DNA from: Streptomyces cyaneochromogenes
Lineage (GTDB): Bacteria > Actinomycetota > Actinomycetes > Streptomycetales > Streptomycetaceae
Length of the DNA stretch: 64,000 nt
Assembly (NCBI RefSeq): GCF_003963535.1
Contig: NZ_CP034539.1
Span: forward strand, 9,672,001 to 9,736,000
Reading direction: 5' to 3'
This document shows positions 50,911 through 59,021 of this stretch, piece after piece. Position numbers and translations under genes: made by a program. The notes beneath the pieces are model-generated. The model ran no database searches and was not told the origin of the DNA. It was given only the letters and a program-made list of their open reading frames with translations. How positions within the stretch are numbered: the stretch's first letter is position 1; every line of letters starts with the position of its first letter.

Positions 50911-51914
50911 GGCACGGCCTCCTCGGCCTGCAGTCCGAAGCGGGCGATGTTGCGGTCGGCGGTCCGCTGGATGCGGGCGATGACGTCCGTGTGCGGTTCG
51001 GGCTCGAAGAGGTGCGCGTACCGCTTCTGCGGGCGCAGATACTCCTCGACCGGCACCCGGCGCCGGATCGGCGTGACGTCGGTGACCTCGCCGTGCTCGG
51101 CCTCGAACACCGGGAACAGACCGCTCTGTTCGGCGAGCCGCGCGATGCGCACCGTGTCGCAGGACGCCGTGCCCCAGCCCAGCGGGCAGGGCACGAGGAC
51201 GTGCAGATAGCGGGCGCCACGCATGCCCATCGCCCGGTGCACCTTGGCCTCCAGGTCGCGCAGTCCGGCGACGGTGGCCGTGGCGACGTACGGGATCTCG
51301 TGCGCCATCGCGATCAGCGGGAGGCTCTTGCCCTGCCCGAAGGCCGCGCCGGGTTCCTCGCCGACCGCCTGGGTGGTGGCCGTGCGCGCGGCCGGGGGAG
51401 TGGCGCCGGAGCGCTGGACGCCGGTGTTCATGTACGCCTCGTTGTCGTAACAGACGTACAGGACGTCGTCGCCCCGCTCGAACATGCCCGACAGACAGCC
51501 GAAGCCGATGTCCACCGACCCGCCGTCGCCGCCCTGCCCCACCACCCGGACGTCTGTGCGTCCCTTGGCCCGCAGCGCCGCCGCGACCCCGGCCGCGACG
51601 GCGGGCGCGTTCCCGAACAGGGAGTGCAGCCACGGCAGTTGCCAGGACGTCTCCGGGTACGGTGTGGAGAACACCTCCAGGCAGCCAGTCGCGTTGACCG
51701 CGATCACCTTGCCGCCGGCCGCCCGCTGCGCCGCGTCCAGGACGTAACGGGCGCCGAGCGCCTCGCCACAGCCCTGGCAGGCGCGGTGGCCGCTGGTCAG
51801 TGCGTTCGCCCGCGCCGGGTCGGACTGGTCGGACTGCAACTCCGGGCCCAGCAGCCGGTTCCCGGCGGCGAAGGTGCCGACCTGGTAGAAATTCACCTGC
51901 TGTGCGGCACTCAT
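50907..51914 (-). CDS. porB: Pyruvate:ferredoxin oxidoreductase beta subunit
   Basis: 335-residue TPP subunit with cluster-binding cysteines in SGHRACQGCGEALGARYV, the TPP motif GQGGDGGSVDIGFGCLSG and a later Cys in ATGCLEVFS. ATG 51914 overlaps the porA stop by 4 bp. With porA and porG it oxidises pyruvate (or another 2-oxoacid) to acyl-CoA and reduced ferredoxin. Such enzymes are oxygen sensitive, so use at low O2 is expected. Slightly longer than typical PorB; the N-terminal about 40 residues differ. Confidence 0.92.
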   Translation of the reverse strand: MSAAQQVNFYQVGTFAAGNRLLGPELQSDQSDPARANALTSGHRACQGCGEALGARYVLDAAQRAAGGKVIAVNATGCLEVFSTPYPETSWQLPWLHSLFGNAPAVAAGVAAALRAKGRTDVRVVGQGGDGGSVDIGFGCLSGMFERGDDVLYVCYDNEAYMNTGVQRSGATPPAARTATTQAVGEEPGAAFGQGKSLPLIAMAHEIPYVATATVAGLRDLEAKVHRAMGMRGARYLHVLVPCPLGWGTASCDTVRIARLAEQSGLFPVFEAEHGEVTDVTPIRRRVPVEEYLRPQKRYAHLFEPEPHTDVIARIQRTADRNIARFGLQAEEAVP

Positions 51915-53152
51915 CGGTTGCTCCCCACATCACGCAGGATGTTCTCGGCCGACGGCCCGGACCGTCGGGTCCGTGCCATCCGCGCCAACTCCCGCTCCAC
52001 CAGCCCGGTGTCGAGGTCCAGGAAAGTCAGAGGCTCCAACCGCCCGGCGATCGCGTCGTCGAACAGCCGGTGCAGCGACGCCTTGGTGATTGCCCGCCCG
52101 CCGAGCCCGGCGATCACGGTGCGGCCGTCGAGCTGGATCCCGGACAGCGCGGTCCGCACGTTCGCCGAGACGATGCCGCCGATCCCGACGGCGAGCGCCC
52201 GCTCCAGCACCACGACCTGCCGCGCCCCGCCGAGCACCTTCCGTACCGCATCCAGCGGGAACGGCCGGAAGGACGTGATCCCCAGCGCTCCGATCCGTAC
52301 CCCGCGCCCCCGCATCTCGTCGACGACGTCGCAGATCGTGCCGAGCACCGACCCGAGGGCCACGACGATCGTCTCGGCGTCCTCACAGAGGTACGGCTGG
52401 ACCAGCCCGCCGGAGGCACGTCCGAAGACACGCCGGAAGTCCTCGGCGACGCGGGGGATCGCCTCCAGCGCCTGCATCTGCTTGGCATGGGCGAGGTAGC
52501 GCACCTCGGTGAACGCCTCCGGGCCGACCATCGCGCCGATCGACACCGGCTCGTCCGGGTCCAGGACCTGCCGCGGTTCGTACGGTGGCAGGAACGCGTC
52601 GACCTGCCGTTGCTCCGGCACCTCGATGCGCTCCCAGGCGTGCGTCAGCACGAAGCCGTCCATGCACACCATCACCGGCAGCGACAGCTCCTCGGCCAGC
52701 CGGAACGCCTGCGGATGCAGGTCGGCGGCCTCCTGATTGTCGCGCGCGTACAGCTGGATCCAGCCCGAGTCGCGCTGGGACATGGCGTCGCTGTGGTCGT
52801 TCCAGATGTTGATGGGCGCGCCGATCGCCCGGTTGGCCACCGTCATCACGATGGGCAGGCCGAGCCCGGAGGCGTTGTAGAGGGCCTCCACCATGTAGAG
52901 CAGGCCCTGGCTCGCGGTGGCCGTGTAGGCACGGGCGCCCGCCGCCGAGGCCCCGATGCACAGGGACATCGCGGCGAACTCCGACTCGACGTTGACGTAC
53001 TCGCAGGGCTTCAGCGCGCCGGACTTCACCAGTCTGCTGAGCTCCTCGACGATGTGCGTCTGCGGGGAGATGGGGTAGGCGGCGATCACTTCGGGGCGGC
53101 AGTACGCGACGGTCTCCGCGACCGCGCGGGAGCCTTCAGTCTGCTTGAGCAT
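51911..53152 (-). CDS. porA: Pyruvate:ferredoxin oxidoreductase alpha subunit
   Basis: 413 residues: domain I with YCRPEVIAAYPISPQTHIVE and VNVESEFAAMSLCIGASAAG (a TPP-contacting Glu), ATASQGLLYMVEAL, and a C-terminal domain II with ALGSVLGTICDVVDEMRGRG and ITSFRPFPLDAVRKVL. ATG 53152 lies 16 bp inside porG. Full length and intact. The substrate could be pyruvate or a related 2-oxoacid; linkage to acetyl-CoA genes favours pyruvate. Confidence 0.93.
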   Translation of the reverse strand: MLKQTEGSRAVAETVAYCRPEVIAAYPISPQTHIVEELSRLVKSGALKPCEYVNVESEFAAMSLCIGASAAGARAYTATASQGLLYMVEALYNASGLGLPIVMTVANRAIGAPINIWNDHSDAMSQRDSGWIQLYARDNQEAADLHPQAFRLAEELSLPVMVCMDGFVLTHAWERIEVPEQRQVDAFLPPYEPRQVLDPDEPVSIGAMVGPEAFTEVRYLAHAKQMQALEAIPRVAEDFRRVFGRASGGLVQPYLCEDAETIVVALGSVLGTICDVVDEMRGRGVRIGALGITSFRPFPLDAVRKVLGGARQVVVLERALAVGIGGIVSANVRTALSGIQLDGRTVIAGLGGRAITKASLHRLFDDAIAGRLEPLTFLDLDTGLVERELARMARTRRSGPSAENILRDVGSNR

Positions 53153-53711
53153 GGGTGCGCTCCTGACGCTGAGCCTCGACGTGGTCGTAAGCCTCCCTGG
53201 CCGCTGCCGCGTTGGCGGCGCCCAGATCGCCCGCGAAGCGCTCCCGTACGGCGGCCGTCAGCGAGTCGATCGCGACGCATCCGGTGAGGGCGGCGAGGCC
53301 GCCGAGCAGGACGATGTTCGGGACCGGGCGGCCGAAGTGGCGTACGGCGAGGGCGGTGGCCGGGACGGTGAGGACCGGGCCGGTGAGTGCCGTGAGACCC
53401 AACTCGGCCGGTTCACTGGGTGAGTTGATCAGTACGGAGCCGGCGGGGCCGAGTCCCTCGAAGATGTTCACCTGATGCAGCAGCGTCGCGTCCTGGATCA
53501 CCAGCGCATCGGGCCGGGTGACCGGCTCCCGGACGCGGATCGGCCGTTCGTCGATCCGGCAGAACGCCATGACCGGCGCCCCCGTCCGCTCCGAACCGAA
53601 ACTCGGGAACGCCTGTGCGTACCGGCCCTCGAGGAAGGCCGCCACCGACAGCAACTCCGCTGCCGTGACGGCGCCCTGGCCGCCACGCCCGTGGATACGT
53701 ACCTGGAACAC
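53136..53711 (-). CDS. porG: Pyruvate:ferredoxin oxidoreductase gamma subunit
   Basis: 191-residue gamma subunit with the hallmark VRIHGRGGQGAVTAAELLS, then QAFPSFGSERTGAPVMAFCR and NIVLLGGLAAL. First gene of the operon porG-porA-porB-gltD. GTG 53711 follows GGGAGGAGGG. The tandem boxes at 53774-53808 are 63-97 bp upstream and close to the expected -60 region. No separate porD is present; its job may be done by the ferredoxin domain of the last gene. Confidence 0.93.
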   Translation of the reverse strand: MFQVRIHGRGGQGAVTAAELLSVAAFLEGRYAQAFPSFGSERTGAPVMAFCRIDERPIRVREPVTRPDALVIQDATLLHQVNIFEGLGPAGSVLINSPSEPAELGLTALTGPVLTVPATALAVRHFGRPVPNIVLLGGLAALTGCVAIDSLTAAVRERFAGDLGAANAAAAREAYDHVEAQRQERTHAQAD

Positions 53712-53773
53712 GGCACCCTCCTCCCTTGCGGGTCTTGCCCCTGTCGTACCGCTGCGACGGGCGGGCGCCTCAG

Positions 53774-53808
53774 GGGCCGAACGTCCCGAGCGATGGGCCG
53801 ACGGGCAC
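53774..53808. promoter_or_regulatory. Tandem boxes upstream of the por operon
   Basis: GGGCCGAACGTCCC at 53774-53787 (one mismatch) and GGGCCGACGGGCAC at 53795-53808, exactly 21 bp apart, 63 bp upstream of the porG start. Confidence 0.6.
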
Positions 53809-53861
53809 GAATGCCGGCCGCCGGCGGTCCGGCCCCTGGCGCCGGTACCGGGACGGAAGAC

Positions 53862-54755
53862 TCACTCGTGCGGCACGATCGCGACCGGGCACCGGACGTG
53901 GTGCATCACCGCGTGCGCGACGGGACCGGTGTGGATGCCGATCCTCGTCGGGCGGATCCTGCGGCCGACGGCCAGCAGACCGGCGTCCCGAGTGGCGTGC
54001 AGCAGGTGCTGTGCCGGACGGCCCTCCTCGACCAATTCGGTGACCTCCACCGCGGGGTACTTCTCCCGCCACGGTCCGAGAACGGAGTCCAGTACTCGCT
54101 CGGCACCCGCCTGTACGTCCCGGCGCGCCTTCGCCTCCAGCGCGTGAGGCACGTACGGCAGCTGCCACGTGTGCACCACTCGCAGGGGCGCGGCACGCAG
54201 CGTCGCGCTCTCGAAGGCGAAGGCGAGCAGTTCCTCGCACGGCTGAGCCGGGTCCACGCCGACCACGACAGGACGGTACGGCGTGTGCGCCGACGGCCTG
54301 CCCTCCGCGTCCGGCTCGTGCTCGTCCTCAAGGGTCTGATCCGCCCGGACAAGCACGGCGGGCCGCGTCGCACGGGCGACCGTCGCCAGCGCCACGGAAC
54401 CGGCCAGGAAGCCGCCGAAGCCGCTGAACGCGCGGCTACCGAGGACCAGCAGCTCGGCCTCGTCACCTGCCGCGACCAGAGCGTCGGCCGCCTGCTTGGA
54501 GATCTGCTCCGCGCTCAAGTACACCTGCGGATAGCGCTCGTTGAGCCGGTCCATGGCACCGCGCAGGATCCGCCGCGCCCAGTAGCGAGGCGCCTCCAGC
54601 TCGGGCAGCTCCGATTCGTCGGGCGCCATGCCGCCCTCCCACGCGTGCACCAGGCGCACTGGCAGACCGCGCCTGAGCGCCTCCCTGGCCGCCCAGTCGG
54701 CGGCAGCGAGGCTTTCACGGGAACCGTCCAGTCCCACCACAACGGGGCGAAGCAC
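53862..54755 (-). CDS. Universal stress protein, two UspA domains
   Basis: 297 residues. Domain 1 starts PVVVGLDGSRESLAAADWAA and has the loop GSRAFSGFGGFLAGSVALAT. Domain 2 (about 155-297) starts YRPVVVGVDPAQPCEELLAF and has GRRIRPTRIGIHTGPVAHAV. GTG 54755 has GGGGAGG at a proper distance; a GTG at 54764 is too close to it. Upstream of the por operon on the same strand, with separate boxes 90-120 bp from the start. Confidence 0.9.
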   Translation of the reverse strand: MLRPVVVGLDGSRESLAAADWAAREALRRGLPVRLVHAWEGGMAPDESELPELEAPRYWARRILRGAMDRLNERYPQVYLSAEQISKQAADALVAAGDEAELLVLGSRAFSGFGGFLAGSVALATVARATRPAVLVRADQTLEDEHEPDAEGRPSAHTPYRPVVVGVDPAQPCEELLAFAFESATLRAAPLRVVHTWQLPYVPHALEAKARRDVQAGAERVLDSVLGPWREKYPAVEVTELVEEGRPAQHLLHATRDAGLLAVGRRIRPTRIGIHTGPVAHAVMHHVRCPVAIVPHE

Positions 54756-54842
54756 GGCCAACACCTCCCCGGCTCGGCGCCCGCACGTAGGTGTGCGGTC
54801 TCTTCACTGCCAGGATCGCTGTGCGGGGACCCGCCCCGGCAG

Positions 54843-54877
54843 GGGCCGGTGCGGCCTCGTCCTGGGCCGAACGGCCC
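54843..54877. promoter_or_regulatory. Tandem boxes upstream of USP
   Basis: GGGCCGGTGCGGCC at 54843-54856 and perfect GGGCCG-AA-CGGCCC at 54864-54877, exactly 21 bp apart, upstream of the minus-strand USP. Confidence 0.65.
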
Positions 54878-54899
54878 TTTGGCGCTGTCCGTGCGGTAC

Positions 54900-55272
54900 G
54901 ACGACCGGGGCGCGGTGAGTGACCGCCCGGTGCATGCCCGTGACGGTGAAGACCCTGACGAGCCTTCACCGAACAGTGCTGTGCCCGGCATGGGCGGCGG
55001 TACCGCTGCGCGAGCGCGCGAGCCGGTGCCGGCCGACGGCGAGGACGCGTCGTCCGCGCGTGCCCGCGGGCCCGGGGGTGGCGGTGCAACCCACTCCCGG
55101 CGCCGACGAATCGTGTGTCCGCGCACGGTCCCGCCGAGCGACGCGTGGCGACGCGTCCCGTGTCCACCGGGCTCACCAAGAACGTGCCGCAGATCCCGGC
55201 CGCGACTACGACCCGGTCGGCGACCGCACCTGGACGCCGGCGAACTGGTCGAAGAAGACGACCGGCCGACAG
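54900..55272. other. Intergenic region
   Basis: About 370 bp between divergent genes with no supportable gene. A short plus-strand stretch near 55200 reads DYDPVGDRTWTPANW, protein-like but isolated, possibly a remnant. Confidence 0.4.
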
Positions 55273-55307
55273 GGGCCGATCGGGTCTCCCACGGGGCCGG
55301 TCGGCCC
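55273..55307. promoter_or_regulatory. Tandem boxes upstream of hsp20
   Basis: GGGCCGATCGGGTC at 55273-55286 and perfect GGGCCG-GT-CGGCCC at 55294-55307, exactly 21 bp apart, ending 59 bp before the Hsp20 ATG. Confidence 0.7.
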
Positions 55308-55366
55308 AGGCGCGCCCCGCCTCGCCGCGGCACGCTGGAAGTGGGTGGAGAAAAGAGGAGGGCGAC

Positions 55367-55789
55367 ATGAGCGGCATGATCGAGCGGCTGCCCGGCTGGC
55401 CCACGCTCCCCGACCTGTTCGGCTGGGTAGAGGGCGGGCTCCCCACGGTCCACACCGTTCCGGGGACGCACGGCATCCGCATCGAGGAGCGCCTGACGGA
55501 CGGGACGTACGTGCTGCGGGCCGAGCTTCCGGGCATCGACCCGGCCAAGGACGTCGAGATCACCATCACGGAAGGCGTGCTCACGCTGCGGGCCGAGCGC
55601 ACCGAGGAGACCAAGGAGAAGCACCACACGGAGTTCCGTTACGGCACGTTCACCCGTTCCGTCCGGCTGCCGGCCGGAGCCAAGGGCGACGGGGCGACCG
55701 CGGACTACAAGGACGGTGTCCTGACCATCACGGTTCCGGTGCCGGAGGCGAAGGCGGGCACCAGGACCATCCCCGTGCGGCACGCCTGA
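55367..55789 (+). CDS. hsp20: Small heat shock protein Hsp20 (alpha-crystallin, Acr/HspX-like)
   Basis: 140-residue chaperone holding unfolded proteins. Alpha-crystallin domain about 38-130: IRIEERLTDGTYVLRAELPG, ITITEGVLTLRAERTEETKE, EFRYGTFTRSVRLPAGA and the closing YKDGVLTITVPVPE. The N-terminus (LPDLFGWVEGGLP) resembles the short arm of mycobacterial HspX, the best-known DosR target. AGAGGAGGG precedes ATG 55367. Monocistronic, with a terminator after the stop. Confidence 0.94.
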   Translation: MSGMIERLPGWPTLPDLFGWVEGGLPTVHTVPGTHGIRIEERLTDGTYVLRAELPGIDPAKDVEITITEGVLTLRAERTEETKEKHHTEFRYGTFTRSVRLPAGAKGDGATADYKDGVLTITVPVPEAKAGTRTIPVRHA

Positions 55790-55815
55790 GCGCCGTTGCG
55801 CGCGGAAGCCGCACA

Positions 55816-55855
55816 GCGTGTCCGTGGCCGGCTGGTCACCCGGCCACGGACACGC
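55816..55855 (+). terminator. Rho-independent-type terminator after hsp20
   Basis: Perfect 15-bp stem GCGTGTCCGTGGCCG with a 10-nt loop, followed by CTCTTTTCG, 26 bp after the hsp20 stop. The strongest terminator in the window. Confidence 0.85.
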
Positions 55856-56070
55856 CTCTTTTCGCGCCCCCCCGGCGGGACGGTAACCGGCAGCAAGTTC
55901 TGTACGTCCCGGAGTCAGTCGGCTTCCAGGGGGACCGAGTGAGGGCGGATGCCGTCTTGGCAAGGGCCGCTCCAGCCCTCCGTTCGGGACACCCGGCTCA
56001 TGCGCCAGGAGCCGTATCGGAGTTGGCTGGAAGTGAAGGGGAACGAAGCCGACCCGAGGGGGCGAGGACC

Positions 56071-56277
56071 GTGGGCACGAGTCTCACGCCGGAGTTCTGG
56101 GAGCGGTTCACGCTCCTGCTGTTCGTTGCGATGGGGGTGACCTTCGCTCTGGCCGCGCTGTTCGACGCGCTCGCGTTGCGTCGGCTGAACCGCCGGGCGC
56201 ACCGGCCGGCGGCCTCGCCGACGCGGGCCCCGCACCGGACCGAGACTGCTGACCACCGCCCGTCCGTCCGCTGCTGA
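56071..56277 (+). CDS. Small single-helix membrane protein
   Basis: 68 residues: SLTPEFWERFTLLLFVAMGV begins a transmembrane helix ending ALFDALALRR, then a basic Pro/His/Thr tail. GTG 56071 has GAGGGGGCGAGG upstream. It lies alone between the hsp20 terminator and the convergent flavodoxin. Function unknown; many actinobacteria carry such orphan membrane peptides. Confidence 0.6.
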   Translation: MGTSLTPEFWERFTLLLFVAMGVTFALAALFDALALRRLNRRAHRPAASPTRAPHRTETADHRPSVRC

Positions 56278-56361
56278 GGCACTAGGCCCGCAGGGGTAGC
56301 GGATAGGTCACGCCTCGACTCCTCGCCGCCCGCATGGCGGGGAGTCGTCATGGGTGAGCCG

Positions 56362-56871
56362 TCATGTGCGGAGCAGTTCTCCGGCGATCTCGGCAGCCCA
56401 GCTGTCGATGGCGTCCCAGTCGCGGAAGTCGCCGTACCGGCCGCCCAACAGACGGAACCGGATCCGTCCGCCGAGCGGCAGCTGGGAAGCGCGGATGACG
56501 CCGGAGAACAGCCGATGATCCCGGTACGACAGATCCGCGGGCAGGCTCCGGACGACCACCGGGGCCTCCATCGGGCCCAGTCGCTTCCACGGCCCGCGCA
56601 GCGCCCCCGGCATTCCGACGCTGAAGAGCCATACGGGGCGGGGGCCGAGCAGCTCCAGGTTGTCGCTCACGAACTCCTTGGCGGGGTCGAGCCAGCTCTG
56701 GTTGTGCACGGCGCTGCCGAGGACGAATGCGCCGTACGCGTCGGCGTCGTCGACGACGTCTAGGGGCCGCACGTCGGTCTGCAGCCCGGCGCGGCCGAGG
56801 CCGGCGGCCAGCCGCTCGGCGACACCACGGGTCGATCCGTGTGCGGTCGCGTAACCCACCAGAACATACAT
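56362..56871 (-). CDS. Flavodoxin-domain protein (HemG-like)
   Basis: 169-residue flavodoxin fold with the phosphate loop YATAHGSTRGVAERLA and the FMN segments LGSAVHNQSWLDP and LFSVGMPGAL. The family includes HemG-type protoporphyrinogen oxidase; which reaction this one carries out is unclear. ATG 56871 follows GAGGTGA; a GTG at 56880 is also in frame. It lies 51 bp downstream of a USP gene on the same strand and is probably co-transcribed with it. It might accept electrons from POR in place of ferredoxin (inference). Confidence 0.85.
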   Translation of the reverse strand: MYVLVGYATAHGSTRGVAERLAAGLGRAGLQTDVRPLDVVDDADAYGAFVLGSAVHNQSWLDPAKEFVSDNLELLGPRPVWLFSVGMPGALRGPWKRLGPMEAPVVVRSLPADLSYRDHRLFSGVIRASQLPLGGRIRFRLLGGRYGDFRDWDAIDSWAAEIAGELLRT

Positions 56872-56922
56872 GGTGTTCACCTCGTCAGGGGCGGTCCCAC
56901 AGGGCGGCCCCGCGCCGCCCCG

Positions 56923-57429
56923 TCACGCGGCTCCGGTCCGTACCTGGGCAGTGGCGCCGACCGGGCTGAGCCGTGCCGCCTGCCCGTCGGGTGCGGGCAC
57001 CGTCACCACGGGGACCGTGGCGTGCCGCAGGCACTCGCGGCCGACCGTGCCGACCGCCGGGAGCTCCCACTGCCCGTGGGCCCTGCGCCCGAGGGCCAGT
57101 AGCAGAGCGCCGCGCGCGTACCGCAGAAGTACTTGTGCGGGCGGCCCCTCCGTCACGACGGCACGCAGGCCGGGGCCGACGCGGGGGCCGAAGGCCTGCC
57201 GTACGGCCGAGGCGAGGACCTCGGCGGCCCGCTCGCGCTGCTCCGCGATCGTCGGACGGGCCGATGTCGGCGCGTAGGGCGCGAACCCGGCCGTGCCCGT
57301 TTCCCAGGCGTGCACGGCGACGACCGGCGTGCCGAGGACCCGTGCCTGCTCCGCCGCCCAGCGCAGCGCGGCCACGGACGCCTCGGAGCCGTCGACGCCC
57401 ACCACGATTCCGTCGGCGTGTTCGCTCAT
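56923..57429 (-). CDS. Universal stress protein, single UspA domain
   Basis: 168 residues, one UspA fold: IVVGVDGSEASVAALRWAAE, VVAVHAWETG, and a degenerate nucleotide loop (LGRRAHGQWELPAVGTVGRE). ATG 57429 follows GGAGG. The only single-domain USP of the seven in the window. Downstream is the flavodoxin gene. The altered loop suggests weak or no ATP binding. Confidence 0.88.
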   Translation of the reverse strand: MSEHADGIVVGVDGSEASVAALRWAAEQARVLGTPVVAVHAWETGTAGFAPYAPTSARPTIAEQRERAAEVLASAVRQAFGPRVGPGLRAVVTEGPPAQVLLRYARGALLLALGRRAHGQWELPAVGTVGRECLRHATVPVVTVPAPDGQAARLSPVGATAQVRTGAA

Positions 57430-57488
57430 GGCTGCCTCCATGGATGGCCTCTGCTGCCACCCTCTCCCGAACCGGGCGGGCCACGCGT

Positions 57489-57523
57489 GGGCCGAGCGGC
57501 TCCGGGCCCGTGCCGAACGGTCC
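57489..57523. promoter_or_regulatory. Tandem boxes upstream of USP-flavodoxin unit
   Basis: GGGCCGAGCGGCTC at 57489-57502 and GTGCCGAACGGTCC at 57510-57523, exactly 21 bp apart, 60 bp upstream of the USP start. Confidence 0.55.
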
Positions 57524-57550
57524 CTTGCCGATGACCGGCACAGCAGGGGC

Positions 57551-57928
57551 TCAGTACAGCGACCCCGGCCAGCTCGTCGCCACGGCGGCGATGACGCCCG
57601 CGTCGAGGAGCACGCCCAGCGACAGCCAGGGGTTGAACCACAGGGCCTTCAGTACCAGGCCCACGGAGGCCGCGAGGACCGCGGCGGCCGTCCAGCCGCT
57701 GCTCTGCGCCGCGGTGGCCGCGCCTGCGATGACGTAGAGCATGGCCGTGATGGAAGCGAGGGCGATGGCCGCTTGGCTCACGACCCGCGCCTGGGGCAGT
57801 CCCGCGGAGGCGAGGGCCCACGAGTGCCGGGGGTTGAACGGCTGCTCGGTGCTGTCATGGGGCAGCCAGACGGTCAGATGGATCAGGCCGTGCACGAACA
57901 GGAACGCCGAGACCAGAGCAGTGATCAT
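57551..57928 (-). CDS. Four-helix membrane protein
   Basis: 125 residues, four hydrophobic segments: ALVSAFLFVHGLIHLTVWLP, a middle pair around AAIALASITAMLYVIAGAAT, AVLAASVGLVLKALWFNPWL and GVLLDAGVIAAVATSW. No catalytic motif is visible. ATG 57928 overlaps the DUF4389 stop by 4 bp, so both are made from one message and probably act together. Function unknown. Confidence 0.7.
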   Translation of the reverse strand: MITALVSAFLFVHGLIHLTVWLPHDSTEQPFNPRHSWALASAGLPQARVVSQAAIALASITAMLYVIAGAATAAQSSGWTAAAVLAASVGLVLKALWFNPWLSLGVLLDAGVIAAVATSWPGSLY

Positions 57929-58581
57929 GGCAGGGGCTCCGGTTCGTCGCCACCCTGGTCGAGCCGGAACGGCGGGTACACGTCGGTGAGAAGGGCCGCG
58001 TAGGCGGCCACCCGCAGGGCCCACCGGTTGAGGCCGATGACCAGATCGAAGATGCCGCGCGGGTAGCGGGCGGTAGCGGCCAGGCAGACGCCGGCGAACA
58101 GGGTGAGCAAGCCGATGAGCCCGCCCGAGAACCAGACCAGCCGGGCGCCGCCGAGGAAGAACCCCAGCACCAGGTAGTGGGGGATCGCCAGCAGCCACCA
58201 CTTCACCAGGACCAGGCCTCGGGACAGCTGCTCGGGGTACGCCACGTCCCAGTGAGTCGGGTAGTCGGGCACGTCGGCGAGCGTGAACGGCGGGTACCGG
58301 TCGGTGCCGAGGGCACCGTACGCGTAGTACGCCAACCGCCAACTCCAGCGCAGCACGCCGGCGTTGAAGTCGAACAGCGCACGCGGATAGCGCCCGGTGA
58401 ACAGGACGGCGAAGAACGCCACCACGCTCGCGACGACGAACGCCACCCACAGGAAGGCGAGGACGACGAAGTGGGGCAGGGCGAGCAGCCACTTCACCAG
58501 CCAGAGCCAACGCGACAGCTGCGGGTCGAGCGTCGCGGTCAGCCGGGCGGGGTGGACAGGGTGCAGTGCTTCCGTGGCCAT
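57925..58581 (-). CDS. DUF4389 membrane protein
   Basis: 218 residues with two similar halves, each starting LVKWLLALPHFVVLAFLWV or LVKWWLLAIPHYLVLGFFLG and continuing with a helix and RYPRALFDFNAGVLRW or RYPRGIFDLVIGLNRW. This internal duplication defines DUF4389. GGAAGGGA precedes ATG 58581. Upstream, 58687-58722 holds two weak box-like sites. No known function; the pattern of Trp/Arg residues suggests lipid contact. Confidence 0.82.
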   Translation of the reverse strand: MATEALHPVHPARLTATLDPQLSRWLWLVKWLLALPHFVVLAFLWVAFVVASVVAFFAVLFTGRYPRALFDFNAGVLRWSWRLAYYAYGALGTDRYPPFTLADVPDYPTHWDVAYPEQLSRGLVLVKWWLLAIPHYLVLGFFLGGARLVWFSGGLIGLLTLFAGVCLAATARYPRGIFDLVIGLNRWALRVAAYAALLTDVYPPFRLDQGGDEPEPLP

Positions 58582-58796
58582 GGTCGATCATCCCTTCCAG
58601 GCGGAGTGGTGATCACGAGCGGTGGCGCGCCGGTGATCGTCGCGGTCGCCGATGAAGTGAAGTGGGGAATCGTCGCTGCCCTCCTCGGGGTGTGCCCGGC
58701 CCCCCCGAGGGCCGGGTCGACGCGCGGTGGATCTCGGTCCTGACGACCCTCCAGGCGTTCACCTCCAGCGTTCACGCCACGTGCGTGCCGTCCCAG

Positions 58797-58937
58797 GGGC
58801 TGCTCGGGCAGGCCACCGGGGTCGATCGGCCCTCACCGCCGCGGGTTTGCGGGGCAGCCGGGCGTCTCTCCCGCACCGCTGCTCCCTCCGGCACCCGCGG
58901 GTTGGGCCCAATGGCCCCGGGCGGGGCCGACTCGCCC
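58797..58937. promoter_or_regulatory. Two pairs of boxes upstream of the USP-phosphorylase operon
   Basis: GGGCTGCTCGGGCA (58797) with GGGTCGATCGGCCC (58819), 22 bp apart, and GGGCCCAATGGCCC (58904) with GGGCCGACTCGCCC (58924), 20 bp apart. The nearest ends 85 bp before the USP ATG. Confidence 0.5.
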
Positions 58938-59021
58938 CTGCTGCCCCCGGGTCCGCAGTGCAAGGGTGGAGTGGGACCCGCGCCGCATCCCACTGCGGCC
59001 CGACGAAAGGCGGTGGGCGCC

